Part shown: one piece after another, positions 15,504 to 24,690 of the stretch
Numbering within the stretch: position 1 is the first letter of the stretch
Layout of the letters: the number at the start of each line of letters is the position of its first letter
Source of the DNA: Paenibacillus cymbidii
GTDB taxonomy: Bacteria; Bacillota; Bacilli; Paenibacillales; NBRC-103111
Direction: 5' to 3'
DNA: 64,000 nt
NCBI RefSeq assembly: GCF_004764705.1
Contig: NZ_SHLX01000019.1
Location: 1-64,000, forward strand
The notes under the pieces: model-generated
Database searches by the model: none
The model's input: only the letters and a program-made list of their open reading frames with translations
Told to the model about the DNA's origin: nothing
Position numbers and translations under genes: made by a program

Positions 15504-16388
15504 TTAAATGTTGTTTACGCCGTTAAATATGGCCGCATCCTCCTTCTGCTGCAGACTATACAGCAAGATGGCTTGTTGGACGAACAACAAGTTCATTTTG
15601 AAGGAGTAGCCGACAAAAAAATCGGAAGCGATCGCATCAGCACTGACTTCTTCGCCGCGGAAAAAAGGCGGGCACGGATTCAGAATCGCCTGTTTGTTCG
15701 CCAAGTTCATTTTCTCCATTGTGATCTGGTATTTGTCGATATACTCGTTCGTGCGAAACAATTCCGGCAAAGCGTCCGTCAGGACGACATCGCTGTTCGG
15801 CAAAGCTTCCTCCAACTCGGTGTAATAGTTGTAGTTGCGGCTTTCGGCCGCCACCTCTTGTCCGCGGATGCAAACATGGTTAAACCGGAGGTCCATCACT
15901 TGTGCCGCCTTGGCCCACGATTTGCAAATATTCCCCGCCGGTCCCACGAATGTGAAGACAAGCTCCCGAACATCCCCTTTCCGCTTTTGAATGGCATACA
16001 GGTCGGACAATATTTCGCAAGGATGATTGTCCGATGTCATGGCGTTGATAATAGGAATAGCCGAATGAGCGGCCAATTGTTTTACTTTCCCGTCATCGGG
16101 ATGCCTGATAATGAGCCCATCCGCCCAGTTTTGAACGTATTGTGCAACATCATGCAGCGATTCCCTCTTGTCCAGCGTTTCCGGAGGGAATAGCAGACAT
16201 TCTCCGCCCAAATCCTTGATGCCTCTTTCGAACGCTATTCGTGTCCGCAGACTCGATTCGGGAAAAAATAACAGGAACAGCTTCCCGTTCAACCATTTCT
16301 CGGCTTTCCTTACGCTTGCCTGATCGGCCAGCTTGAAGATTGCGGTCACTTGATTAGAGGTTAAATCCCCGATTTCCAACAAATGCAT
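15504..16388 (-). CDS. Ornithine/aspartate carbamoyltransferase homologue, atypical
   Basis: A 294-aa protein of the ATCase/OTCase fold. The carbamoyl-phosphate loop reads SSLRTR instead of the usual STRTR, and the second motif is HPCEILSDL rather than HPCQALADL. The C-terminal HCLP motif of OTCases is replaced by NPCPPFFRGEE. These changes suggest altered carbamoyl acceptor use or loss of the classical activity. It is monocistronic, with no arginine or pyrimidine genes nearby. It resembles uncharacterised paralogues more than ArgF. Confidence 0.7.
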   Translation of the reverse strand: MHLLEIGDLTSNQVTAIFKLADQASVRKAEKWLNGKLFLLFFPESSLRTRIAFERGIKDLGGECLLFPPETLDKRESLHDVAQYVQNWADGLIIRHPDDGKVKQLAAHSAIPIINAMTSDNHPCEILSDLYAIQKRKGDVRELVFTFVGPAGNICKSWAKAAQVMDLRFNHVCIRGQEVAAESRNYNYYTELEEALPNSDVVLTDALPELFRTNEYIDKYQITMEKMNLANKQAILNPCPPFFRGEEVSADAIASDFFVGYSFKMNLLFVQQAILLYSLQQKEDAAIFNGVNNI

Positions 16389-16472
16389 TCTTCATCACCT
16401 GCTCTTAATCGTATTTTTATAAATTATAATGTATTTATATACAATACCAAATGATTCCGATTGCATGCAAGC

Positions 16473-16503
16473 AAAAAAAAGCCTACGAAGACGCAGGCTT
16501 GCT
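16473..16503 (-). terminator. Rho-independent terminator
   Basis: On the minus strand, AGCCTGCG-TCTT-CGTAGGCT is followed by eight T. It ends transcription of the AraC gene and whatever is read through from upstream. Confidence 0.8.
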
Positions 16504-16530
16504 TGTTGCTTCATAATACGGTGCAGGCCG

Positions 16531-17361
16531 CTAACTGCCTGCCTCCCAACTGTGGCGGCGCAGTTCGGTCGGTGTCATGCCGGTGAGACGTTTGATGGTG
16601 CGGGCGAAGTGGTAGGTTGACTTAAAGCCCGACCGGTTGGCGATTTCGCCAACGGTAAGTCCCGTCGAGCGCAGCAACTCCACGCTGCGTTCAACGCGAA
16701 AGCGCCATAAGTATTGCGTCGGCGTCATCTTGGTTTCGCGCTGAAACAGCCGAATCAAATGCTCCGGCGAAACATTCGCCGCCTCCGCCAGATCGGCAAG
16801 CGCCAGCGAATCCCCGTAGCGATCGGCTACTGCCTTTTTGGCGAGCTGCACAGCGGGATGCTGCCGCATCACCGATTCCCTGCTGCCGCATTCCGCCGCA
16901 TACGCAAGCACCGCAGAACGGCCGAGCGCACAAAGCAGCTCCCGTTCTGCGGGGGCAAGATCGCGCCCCCCAAGCGACAACACCAGATCGGTAAGCTGAT
17001 TGATTCTATCGGAAAGCGGAATGAACGGAGGAAGCGCCTCCAATGCCATTCTTGTCGCCGTCGGGAGCACGGAAACACGAACATGAATATACCGGTGCCA
17101 TGTCGATTGATCATGCGCAAACTCGAAACGCTCGGTTGCGCCCGGCAAGAGCAAGGCGACATGCCCTTGGGGCACGATGTAGCTAGTATCGTTCACCCAT
17201 ATTTTCGCCCGCCCGGTGTGGACAAGCACAAGTTGTATGTGTACTTGTACACGCGGACCAAACGTTCCTCCCGGCCTGTATTCGACCGCCCCGGCAACGG
17301 CAAATGCAACTGTCATGGCCAGCGTTTCGCCGGTATCCTGATCTTTTTCCGCCATCCGCAC
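16531..17361 (-). CDS. AraC-family regulator with cupin sensor domain
   Basis: A 276-aa protein: N-terminal cupin-like ligand domain (about 20-110, with HTGRAKIWVNDTSYIVPQGH) and a C-terminal double HTH (about 175-270), in which LADLAEAANVSPEHLIRLFQ and VGEIANRSGFKSTYHFARTI are the two recognition regions. Such regulators usually activate neighbouring sugar genes. It begins 18 bp after the PhyH gene on the same strand and is probably co-transcribed with it. The start (GTG 17361 or ATG 17355) is uncertain because no strong ribosome binding site is seen. Confidence 0.85.
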   Translation of the reverse strand: MRMAEKDQDTGETLAMTVAFAVAGAVEYRPGGTFGPRVQVHIQLVLVHTGRAKIWVNDTSYIVPQGHVALLLPGATERFEFAHDQSTWHRYIHVRVSVLPTATRMALEALPPFIPLSDRINQLTDLVLSLGGRDLAPAERELLCALGRSAVLAYAAECGSRESVMRQHPAVQLAKKAVADRYGDSLALADLAEAANVSPEHLIRLFQRETKMTPTQYLWRFRVERSVELLRSTGLTVGEIANRSGFKSTYHFARTIKRLTGMTPTELRRHSWEAGS

Positions 17362-17379
17362 ACACCCGGTTCCACGCGA

Positions 17380-18138
17380 TTATTCAAGTGCTATTTTTTT
17401 CTTCAAATCTTCACGAACGATGGACGAATCGTGACGGATGTAATGGCAAACGTACGAACGTCTCCAGCGATCCGCCGAACGGTTGCGGTTGGATGAATGA
17501 ATGAGCAAATTGTGGAAAATAACGATGTCGCCTTTCTCCATTTCAAGCGGCACCTCTTTACTCAGGTCGGCTCCTTCCGTTTCGTACGTCCACGCTTCAT
17601 GCTCCTCCAGGTTTTTCACCTTGCCATGGTCGAGCAATCCAAGCTTGTGGCTGCCGGGAATCGCCCACAAACAACCGTTCTCCGTATCCACGCGCTCCAT
17701 CGCAACCCAAGCCGCGATCAGCGTGTTCGGGTCATTGCGAATGTAGTAATAGTCCTGATGCGCCGCTTGTCCGGGCGAACCTGGCTCCTTGTAAAAGTAC
17801 ATGCTTTGCACACCGACCGCTTCGTCGCCCAACAATTGGGCCAGCGCGCCGCGGACAACCGGCAGCTTCATCATTTGCAAAGAAAATCCGTCATGCAGAT
17901 GCGGGTTGAACAGTCGCACGGCAAACCGCATGTGTTCCGGGAATTCCATGCTCCCCCGTTGCGGTCGCGCCCACGCCGGCATATGTTCAAGATCGGCCGA
18001 ACGAATCGAATGGATATGCGCGTTGTACGCGTCGATCAAATCGTCGCTGCACGCCTTGCGAAGCACGATGAATCCATCCCGTTCGTAGTTCTCTACTTGT
18101 TGTTGCGACAGCGGCGCGAGTCTTGCCTGCTTGATCAC
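17380..18138 (-). CDS. PhyH-family 2-oxoglutarate/Fe(II) dioxygenase, copy 1
   Basis: A 252-aa double-stranded beta-helix oxygenase. The iron triad is visible as HQD (AAHQDYYYIRND) and a distal His (IHSSNRN), followed by an Arg for 2-oxoglutarate. The family hydroxylates unactivated carbons of small molecules. I chose GTG 18138 because GGAGG lies 8 bp upstream; TTG 18144 is the alternative. A pair of direct repeats (18213-18234) precedes it. Two further PhyH genes occur in this locus (23847-24647 and 37892-38626), suggesting a substrate that needs several oxidations. Confidence 0.9.
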   Translation of the reverse strand: MIKQARLAPLSQQQVENYERDGFIVLRKACSDDLIDAYNAHIHSIRSADLEHMPAWARPQRGSMEFPEHMRFAVRLFNPHLHDGFSLQMMKLPVVRGALAQLLGDEAVGVQSMYFYKEPGSPGQAAHQDYYYIRNDPNTLIAAWVAMERVDTENGCLWAIPGSHKLGLLDHGKVKNLEEHEAWTYETEGADLSKEVPLEMEKGDIVIFHNLLIHSSNRNRSADRWRRSYVCHYIRHDSSIVREDLKKKIALE

Positions 18139-18212
18139 GAGCAATCCCTCCAGGTATCCATGTAGGCTTGGCGTATGTGATGCAGCCAGCTACATATAAG
18201 CGTAAAGGAATC

Positions 18213-18234
18213 GCTTCCGATTAGAAATGCTTCC
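18213..18234. promoter_or_regulatory. Direct repeats upstream of PhyH copy 1
   Basis: GCTTCC-xAT recurs exactly 16 bp apart (18213 and 18229), with further similarity around it. Direct repeats of this spacing are typical of AraC-family sites, and an AraC gene sits downstream in the same operon. Confidence 0.35.
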
Positions 18235-18329
18235 AATCAACCAGTTTGTGTCTGCAATTGATATGTTAGCAGGATGCAGCCGAAAATGCCATCGTTGCGT
18301 CGCCGCCCGCTTGTAAACCGTTTGCTGCT

Positions 18330-19478
18330 TCATGCACCGGCTAAAATAGCGGCGAATGCGTTTGCCATATCATCGATCAGCGCCTGCGGTTCCTCCAGGC
18401 CGGAATAAAGGCGAACCAGAATGCCCGGTTCGCTTCTTCCCAGCTCGGACAGCGGCGCAATCACGAGCACCAGACTTTCGTAGCCGCCCCAGCTGCAGCC
18501 GTTGCGGTAATACCGCAGCGCGTCCGCCCAAGCCTGGGCCTGTTCGAGCGGTACGTCCCACTCGAAGGACAACAAGCTGCCAAAGCCGTCCATCTGTTGA
18601 ATCGCCAGCTTATGCTGCGGATGGTTCGGCAATCCCGGGTAATTAATGCGGTTAATGAAAGCCAGGCCGCTCAAATAGTCGGCCACGATCCGCCCCGTCT
18701 GCCGGTACCGCTCCATACGCAGAGGCAGCGTTCGCAAGCCGCGCAGCATCAGCGATGCCGTGTGCGCCGTCATGACGCCGCCGAGCAGCACACCCTCCTT
18801 CTCCAGAATACGCCGGATGTTGTCCCGCGATCCGATGACTGCCCCGCCCAGCGCGTCGCTGTGGCCGCCGACATATTTGGTCAGCGAATGCACGACAAGA
18901 TCGACGCCCAGCTCCAAGGGGCGCTGAAAGCAAGGCGTAGCCCACGAATTGTCGAGGATCGTGGTCAATCCGCGGCGTTTGGCCAATGCCGCACAAGCCG
19001 CTATATCCTGCAGCTCGAAAAAAAAGCTGGTCGGGCTCTCCAAATACAGCAGCACGGTATGTTCCAAGGTGGCGGCTTCGAGATCCGGCAGCGACGCGCC
19101 GTTGACGAATGTCGTACTCACGCCGAAGCGAGGCAACCAGCCCTCAAGGAACGCCCGGGTTCCGGTATAGACTTGATCCACGCAGACAATATGGTCGCCT
19201 GCCTGGACCCGGGACAATATCGCCGCGGAAATCGCCGCCATGCCCGAAGCGCAGCAGCGCGCGTCCTCCCCGCCCTCCAACTCGGCCAGTTTGCGCTCCA
19301 GCTCCCGCACGGTCGGGTTGGTGCCGCGGCTGTACGTGTACGGATTGGCCGGCTGATGATAGCCGGCAAAACTGAACAATGTGTTCTGATAGATCGGGAA
19401 CGTCACCGCTCCGTGATGGCGTTCGTCATGCTCGTCGTGCGCAACTGTCGTATAAATCGCCGGTTTCATGCCCGACAT
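18330..19478 (-). CDS. Cys/Met metabolism PLP-dependent enzyme (MetB/MetC type)
   Basis: A 382-aa fold-type I PLP enzyme. Family marks are PYTYSRGTNPTVRELERKLA, the SGMAAIS loop and the PLP lysine in VVHSLTKYVGGHSD (about residue 202). Members catalyse gamma-synthase, beta-lyase or gamma-lyase reactions on sulfur amino acids or related compounds. I chose ATG 19478 with GGGAGGAA upstream; the long N-terminal extension of the open frame is not real. Fifth gene of a minus-strand operon that begins at 22960. In a sugar locus it may cleave or attach a thiol or amino group. Confidence 0.85.
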   Translation of the reverse strand: MSGMKPAIYTTVAHDEHDERHHGAVTFPIYQNTLFSFAGYHQPANPYTYSRGTNPTVRELERKLAELEGGEDARCCASGMAAISAAILSRVQAGDHIVCVDQVYTGTRAFLEGWLPRFGVSTTFVNGASLPDLEAATLEHTVLLYLESPTSFFFELQDIAACAALAKRRGLTTILDNSWATPCFQRPLELGVDLVVHSLTKYVGGHSDALGGAVIGSRDNIRRILEKEGVLLGGVMTAHTASLMLRGLRTLPLRMERYRQTGRIVADYLSGLAFINRINYPGLPNHPQHKLAIQQMDGFGSLLSFEWDVPLEQAQAWADALRYYRNGCSWGGYESLVLVIAPLSELGRSEPGILVRLYSGLEEPQALIDDMANAFAAILAGA

Positions 19479-19498
19479 GTCCGATTCCTCCCGGATGC

Positions 19499-20284
19499 TT
19501 ACAACTGAAACGACTCGCCAGCGGCCATAAGCCGTACGTTTGTCTGCGGGGCCAATTCGACGGTTTTGTCGAGAAACAGCTCGAGATCGCCGCCGGAATT
19601 CCCGGGCAGCATCCAGAAGTGGCAAGGCACCGCCTGCTTCGGCTGCAGGATAGCCACTGCTTCCGCGCCGTCCGCCGCATCCATGTTGCCATAGCGGCCG
19701 TTGATCGGCACGAACAGCAGATCGATGCGGAACTTGTCGCGGATGGCGGCGAATGCCGTACGATCCAGGCACGTATCCCCCATATGGAAAATCGTGCGGC
19801 CGCCGATTTCGATCACGATGCCGACGGCGTCCGGCGCATATTCGCCATGATCGGCGAATACGCCATGAATCCGGATATCGTTGTGCAGCAGGTGCTCCGC
19901 TCCGTCATGCAGGTACAGGATGCGATCCCGGGCAACGCCGAGCTCGCCCAACAAGGCGGCGGATTCGGGCGGAGCGTAAAAGGGAAACGCCTTGTCGCGC
20001 AAGGCGGGAATCAGAAACGCATCGAGATGATCCTCGTGGTGATGGGTCAACAAGTACGCTTCGAGCTGCAGCGCATCCAATTCGTCGGCGTCGAGAAGCG
20101 CCGGCGTCAACCGTTTGAATTTGATCCCGATGCGGGTTTCGCACAGATCGGAAAGATAGGGGTCGACGATGACATAACGTTGCGGATACGTCTTGATCAA
20201 CACGCCGGCCTGCCCCAAAAAACAAACCAGCGTTTCCCCTTCCCGCAGCTTCTGGTTGCGCAGTCGGTTGAAGAGCGTTTCCAT
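19499..20284 (-). CDS. UlaG-like metallo-beta-lactamase-fold hydrolase
   Basis: A 261-aa MBL-fold protein. The metal motif THHHEDHLDA (about residues 80-89) corresponds to HxHxDH with an Asp/Glu variation, and GDTCLDR and VPCHFWM carry further ligands. UlaG, its closest well-known relative, opens L-ascorbate-6-phosphate lactone, so a sugar-lactonase role is reasonable. ATG 20284 follows AAGGAGG. It lies 13 bp after the transketolase pair and 20 bp before the PLP enzyme. Confidence 0.75.
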   Translation of the reverse strand: METLFNRLRNQKLREGETLVCFLGQAGVLIKTYPQRYVIVDPYLSDLCETRIGIKFKRLTPALLDADELDALQLEAYLLTHHHEDHLDAFLIPALRDKAFPFYAPPESAALLGELGVARDRILYLHDGAEHLLHNDIRIHGVFADHGEYAPDAVGIVIEIGGRTIFHMGDTCLDRTAFAAIRDKFRIDLLFVPINGRYGNMDAADGAEAVAILQPKQAVPCHFWMLPGNSGGDLELFLDKTVELAPQTNVRLMAAGESFQL

Positions 20285-20297
20285 GCGGCCGGCCTCC

Positions 20298-21353
20298 TTA
20301 TTTTTCCTTCCAATCCTCGCCCCAGCCCGCTTCTTTCTCCGCGTTCGACGCCCAGCGTCCTTGCAATTGCACGTCCCGATTGCCTTCCAGCTGCGCGGCA
20401 GCAGCGGCGGCAAGCTGATCGGGATCGAGCTGGAAATGGCGGAACAAATACGCGTTCGACGCCGCCTGGCCGTATACGTCCCGCAGGCCGATCCGCTTGA
20501 ACGGCACCGCCGCCCCGTGCTCCGCCAACGTTTCCGCAACCGCGCTGCCGAGCCCGCCGATAATGCTGTGGTTGTCCAGCGTCAGCAGCAGCTTGCAGCT
20601 CTCGGCCATGTGCAGCACGCCTTCCGTATCAAGCGGCTTGATGCTCGGCGTATGCAGCACGGAAGCGCGAATGCCGTTCGCTTCGAGAATCGCCGCCGCC
20701 TGCAGCGCCCGTTCTGTCATCAAGCCGGACGCGATGAAGCCGACATCTCCGCCATGGCGCAGCAAGTAGCTCTGATTCAACTCCAGGCGGAAGGCGGCCG
20801 GGTCGAACAAAACCGGCAGCAGCCCGCGGCGCAGCCGCAAATAAACGGGACCGGCAACTTCGGCGGCGAGCCGGACCGCTAGCTCGACTTCCGTCGCTTC
20901 GCCAAGATCGATCACCGTCATGTTCGGCGTCGCCCGCATCAAGGCCAAATCGTCGATCGCCTGATGCGATGCGCCGCCCGGGCTGGATATGCCGGGCATC
21001 ATTCCCACAAGCTTCACATTCAGCTTCGGGTACGCAACCGACATCGCAATCTGGTCGAAGCAGCGGCGCGTGAGGAAGCAGGCGAAGCTGTGCGCGAACG
21101 GAATTTCCCCGGCGCGCGCCAAACCCGCGGCCACGCCGACCATGTTCTGCTCGGCCATGCCCATACTGAAGAAACGCTGCCGGTGCGCGCTGCGGAACAG
21201 ATCGGCCTCTGTTTGCGAGGTGAGATCGGCGCTGAGACAGAGCACCTTTTCGTTGCTGCCGCCAAGCGCCGCCAATGCGTGGCCGTACGCTTTCATCCGC
21301 GTGGGCGCCTTATCCTTGCCGTCGTACAAACAAGCCTGACTCGCATCGATCAT
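20298..21353 (-). CDS. Transketolase-like C-terminal subunit
   Basis: A 351-aa protein covering the Pyr and C-terminal domains of transketolase/DXS-type enzymes. Features are the catalytic-Glu motif MGMAEQNMVGVAAGLA and ASHQAIDDLALMR. It overlaps the N-terminal subunit by 4 bp (ATGA). Split transketolases transfer two-carbon units using thiamine diphosphate and occur in many non-housekeeping sugar pathways. The substrate is unknown. Confidence 0.9.
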   Translation of the reverse strand: MIDASQACLYDGKDKAPTRMKAYGHALAALGGSNEKVLCLSADLTSQTEADLFRSAHRQRFFSMGMAEQNMVGVAAGLARAGEIPFAHSFACFLTRRCFDQIAMSVAYPKLNVKLVGMMPGISSPGGASHQAIDDLALMRATPNMTVIDLGEATEVELAVRLAAEVAGPVYLRLRRGLLPVLFDPAAFRLELNQSYLLRHGGDVGFIASGLMTERALQAAAILEANGIRASVLHTPSIKPLDTEGVLHMAESCKLLLTLDNHSIIGGLGSAVAETLAEHGAAVPFKRIGLRDVYGQAASNAYLFRHFQLDPDQLAAAAAAQLEGNRDVQLQGRWASNAEKEAGWGEDWKEK

Positions 21354-22213
21354 ACCGGCTCCGCCCCCTCTCCGGCGATTTCCCGCAGCGCGTCCGCCGA
21401 CTGCTCCGGCGTCCAGCGCACATAGTGCACATCCGGTTTGCCGTGCAGCGAAGAAACGCCATTGCCCATGATCGTGTTCGCCACAACGATTGTCGGCCGC
21501 CCGTCCGGCGCGAAGCCGCCGGTCAAGCTTTCCAACACGACTTGCAAGTCGTTGCCGTCGATTTCGAGCACCCGCCAGCCGAACGCCTGCCACTTCTCGG
21601 CAATCGGCAATATGCCCGTGACATCCTCGATCCGGCCGTCCGCCTGCACGCCGTTCACGTCGACGACGACCAGCAAATTATCGAGCTTGTGGTGCCCCGC
21701 GACCATCGCCGCCTCCCACGTTTGGCCTTCCTCCAGCTCGCCGTCGCTCATATACACGACCGTGCGCCAGACATGGCCGCGCAGCTTGGCGGCAATCGCC
21801 AGGCCAACGCCTTGCGACAAGCCTTGCGCCAGCGAACCGCCGGTAATTTCGATGCCGGGCGTCATTTCGCTGCCGATCATTTCGATGACGCTGCCGTCCG
21901 CGCTGTAGGTATCCAGCATCGCCTTGTCGAAGAAGCCGAGCTTCTCCATCGCTGCGTAGACCGCAATGGCGTAATGTCCGACGGACAGCAGGAACCGGTC
22001 GCGGTCCGCCCAATCCGAATCGTGCGGATCAAGACGCAGCACGCGATAGAACAGCGTCGCCATCACTTCCGCCGAACAAAATCCTTGCGCAATATAACCG
22101 CCGCCCGCCGCTTCCGTCATGCGGACAACCGAACGCTTCAGCTCCTTGACCAGCTCTTCCAGCGGTTCATCGGCAACGATGCCGCCGGGCCGTACCTCGT
22201 TGTAGTTCAACAT
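21350..22213 (-). CDS. Transketolase-like N-terminal subunit
   Basis: A 287-aa protein with the thiamine-diphosphate binding motif GSLAQGLSQGVGLAIAAK and YMSDGELEEGQTWEA (GDG-type motif, about residues 145-160). It pairs with the downstream C-terminal subunit. I chose ATG 22213 because GGAGGG lies just upstream; ATG 22225 is in frame but overlaps that site. It is 12 bp from the SDR gene. Confidence 0.9.
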   Translation of the reverse strand: MLNYNEVRPGGIVADEPLEELVKELKRSVVRMTEAAGGGYIAQGFCSAEVMATLFYRVLRLDPHDSDWADRDRFLLSVGHYAIAVYAAMEKLGFFDKAMLDTYSADGSVIEMIGSEMTPGIEITGGSLAQGLSQGVGLAIAAKLRGHVWRTVVYMSDGELEEGQTWEAAMVAGHHKLDNLLVVVDVNGVQADGRIEDVTGILPIAEKWQAFGWRVLEIDGNDLQVVLESLTGGFAPDGRPTIVVANTIMGNGVSSLHGKPDVHYVRWTPEQSADALREIAGEGAEPV

Positions 22214-22225
22214 GTCGCCCTCCAT

Positions 22226-22960
22226 TTAAATAAGACTGCCGCCGTTGACGCGCAGCACCTCGCCGGTGATGTAGCCGGCCTTGCGCGGATCGCTCAGGTA
22301 GAGCGCCGCCTCCGCCATATCCTCCGGCGTGCCGAGCCGTCCGACCATCGGGCGTTTGGCGACTTCGCGCTTCTCTTCTTCCGTCGCCGCCAGCATCGGG
22401 GTGTCGGTCGGTCCGGGCGAGATGACGTTGACGCGGATCGATGGCGCTCCTTCGCGGGCGAGCGACTTGCTCATCGCGATGACGCCGCCCTTCGACGCCG
22501 CATAGTGGGCGGCAGCGCGAATGCTTCCATATTCGCCGGCGGTCGAAGCGATGTTGACGATCGAACCGCCGCCTGCCTCGCTCATCATTTTCATCGCTTC
22601 CTGACAGAAGAAGAAATTGCCTTTCAAGTTGATGTCAACGGTGAAATCCCATTGATCCTCCGTCACCGCGCTGTACGGCGAATCGTGCCAAACGCCGGCG
22701 CAATTGACGAAAGCGCGAGCCGGGCCCAACGTTGCTTTCACTTCCACCATCCATTCGCGAATCGAAGCGATGCGGCGACTGTCTACCACACCGGCCAACA
22801 CCTCGCCGTTTCCGAGCAAAGCTTTCGTTTCGTCCAGCCCTTTGGCCGACACGTCGCAAATCGCCAGCTTGGCGCCTTCCCGCGCAAAGGCGAGCGCCAC
22901 CGCACGCCCCATGCCTCCTCCCGCTCCCGTCACAACTACAACAACATCCTTGAAATTCAT
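22226..22960 (-). CDS. SDR-family oxidoreductase
   Basis: A 244-aa classical short-chain dehydrogenase: TGAGGGMGRA nucleotide-binding loop, NCAGVWH in place of NNAG, catalytic Ser-Tyr-Lys visible as IVNIAS and YAASKG, and C-terminal VNGGS. It probably oxidises a sugar hydroxyl with NAD(P). First gene of the SDR-transketolase-UlaG-PLP operon. ATG 22960 has GGGAGGAAG upstream. It diverges from the GntR gene. Confidence 0.9.
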   Translation of the reverse strand: MNFKDVVVVVTGAGGGMGRAVALAFAREGAKLAICDVSAKGLDETKALLGNGEVLAGVVDSRRIASIREWMVEVKATLGPARAFVNCAGVWHDSPYSAVTEDQWDFTVDINLKGNFFFCQEAMKMMSEAGGGSIVNIASTAGEYGSIRAAAHYAASKGGVIAMSKSLAREGAPSIRVNVISPGPTDTPMLAATEEEKREVAKRPMVGRLGTPEDMAEAALYLSDPRKAGYITGEVLRVNGGSLI

Positions 22961-23004
22961 TTGGCTTCCTCCCGCTTGGCTCATGATCGCCAATCATTGT
23001 GAAT

Positions 23005-23049
23005 GGTTAACAGATGACTATTTACAATGCCTAGTTCTTTCATTATAAT
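23005..23049 (+). promoter_or_regulatory. gntR promoter with GTTAAC-type site
   Basis: -35 TTTACA (23021-23026), 17 bp, -10 TATAAT (23044-23049), driving the GntR gene. GGTTAACAGATGAC (23005-23018) lies immediately upstream of the -35, between the divergent SDR operon and gntR; its complement GTCATCTGTTAACC matches sites before the lipoprotein, dehydratase and GH36 genes. Confidence 0.65.
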
Positions 23050-23090
23050 GTAGGAAACCAAATCCAATTTCCCCAGAAGGAGATCGACCT

Positions 23091-23762
23091 ATGTTAAAGA
23101 AGAGTGCCGACCGGTTTTCCCGCAGCTTGTTCGCCCGCGATATATTGCAGCATTTGCGGCTCGGCATCATCACCGGCGAATTGAAAGCCAACCACCGTCT
23201 TGTCGAAAGCCAGCTGGCCGAAGAGTACGGCGTCAGCCGCGGCCCGGTCAGAAGCGCGATTCACGCCCTGGAGCAGCAAGGGCTCGTTCGTTCCCTGCCG
23301 AGCGGCGGCGCGGAAGTGGTCGGCTTCTCGCAGAAGCATGCCATCGACCTGTTCATCGTGCGCACCCAAATGGAGCAGTTCGCCGCCCAATTGATGATGC
23401 AGCGCTCCGACCTGGACACCGGCATCCTGCACAGCATTACGAACGACATGGCGAATGAGCCTTCCATCGAGAAGCTTCACGATCTGGATATGCAGTTCCA
23501 TCTCGAGTTCATGAAGCTGGCCGACAATTGGGCGCTCTTGCAGTCGTGGGTGACGCTCAGTCCGATCATCTCCGACATGCTTACTTTCACCAACAGCCTG
23601 TTCAAGGACTATCATCTCGTTGCCGCCAACCATAAGCAGTACGTCGAATTCATCGAGAAGCGCCAGCTCGAGCCACTGCTGCACAAGATCGTCGTCAACT
23701 TCGAATTCCCAAAAAAACTGATCTCCGAACGGTTTGGCGGCTTTTTCGCCGACAATAAGTAA
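23091..23762 (+). CDS. GntR-family regulator (FCD type)
   Basis: A 223-aa protein: winged HTH at about 15-75 (LVESQLAEEYGVSRGPVRSAI then HALEQQGLVRS) and an all-helical FCD ligand domain after residue 85. FCD regulators typically respond to sugar acids or carboxylates and repress catabolic genes. ATG follows AAGGAGATCG. It sits between the transketolase operon (divergent) and the importer operon (convergent). The GTTAACC sites of the locus are good candidates for its operators. Confidence 0.9.
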   Translation: MLKKSADRFSRSLFARDILQHLRLGIITGELKANHRLVESQLAEEYGVSRGPVRSAIHALEQQGLVRSLPSGGAEVVGFSQKHAIDLFIVRTQMEQFAAQLMMQRSDLDTGILHSITNDMANEPSIEKLHDLDMQFHLEFMKLADNWALLQSWVTLSPIISDMLTFTNSLFKDYHLVAANHKQYVEFIEKRQLEPLLHKIVVNFEFPKKLISERFGGFFADNK

Positions 23763-23846
23763 CGGAGCACGGTTTCTTGCATGCGTCAGGAGTTCCGCCG
23801 CCGTTCCGGCCGGATCTCCCGATGCCGACGCGGAGCGTCCTCCCGG

Positions 23847-24647
23847 CTAGCGGCCGATTTCCTCCGGCAAGTGTGCCGTCCGTGCATACAGATCGCCGTC
23901 CAGCGACATCAATTGCTCCAGATGCTGCTTCCTTCCTTCCCCCGCCGTGGCGATCATCGCCGGTCCGTAATACTGATGCCTGCGGCTGTGGGCATGTTGC
24001 ACCGAATAAACCTTCAGCTCTTCCAGATCGTCGAACCGCTGGCTCAGATTGAGCGTAAACATGCGGCGTTTGCTGCCGCCATTCCAGGAGGAATGGAACG
24101 TATTGTGGTTGAACAGCAGCAAATCCCCCGGTTCGATGGCAATAATTTGCGCCGGCACCTCATCCCCTTCCAAGCCCCAGAACGTCTGGCTTTTCGCCGC
24201 TTTCAACTTGATCTCGTCCGCATAAAGGTCGCCCAGCCGATGGCTTCCGGGGATGACGCGCAGCGCGCCATTCGAACCGTCCAGCCGGTCGAGGTAAAAG
24301 GTGATTTTGATATGCGTGCGCTTGCGGTTCTCGCCGTCGGGATGCCACCGGGTCGGGCCGGAATAATAAGCCCCGTCGCTGCCCATATAATTAAAATCCG
24401 CCCCAAGCAGCTGCACGCAAACGTCATTGATCCGCGGATCGTCCAGCAAGCCGCTTAACGCTTCGCTTTTGTCGATGAACGGAACGACGCCCGTCGTTTT
24501 GCTGCCGTCATGCTTCTCCCTGGCGTAATGGTCCAGAATGGCCGTATATTCCGCCGTCATCCATTCGATTTCATCGCGGAACAAGCCGGGCAGCTTCAAA
24601 TACCCGAACGTCCCGAAGAAGTCGATTTGCTGCTGCGACAATCCCAT
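23847..24647 (-). CDS. PhyH-family dioxygenase, copy 2
   Basis: A 266-aa 2-oxoglutarate/Fe(II) oxygenase with RWHPDGENRKR (HxD) and a distal His in FHSSWNGGSKRR; the Arg that holds 2-oxoglutarate is in the same stretch. It shares no close sequence with copies 1 and 3 beyond the fold. ATG 24647 has AGGAGG upstream. Last gene of the importer operon, 43 bp after the second permease, so its substrate is probably what the transporter brings in. Confidence 0.9.
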   Translation of the reverse strand: MGLSQQQIDFFGTFGYLKLPGLFRDEIEWMTAEYTAILDHYAREKHDGSKTTGVVPFIDKSEALSGLLDDPRINDVCVQLLGADFNYMGSDGAYYSGPTRWHPDGENRKRTHIKITFYLDRLDGSNGALRVIPGSHRLGDLYADEIKLKAAKSQTFWGLEGDEVPAQIIAIEPGDLLLFNHNTFHSSWNGGSKRRMFTLNLSQRFDDLEELKVYSVQHAHSRRHQYYGPAMIATAGEGRKQHLEQLMSLDGDLYARTAHLPEEIGR

Positions 24648-24690
24648 CTTCCCCATCCTCCTCATCCGCATCCGACTGCGGCTTTGCTTT

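Noticed and set aside
21275..23002. 575-aa plus-strand frame
   Set aside because: Antisense shadow of the transketolase and SDR genes.
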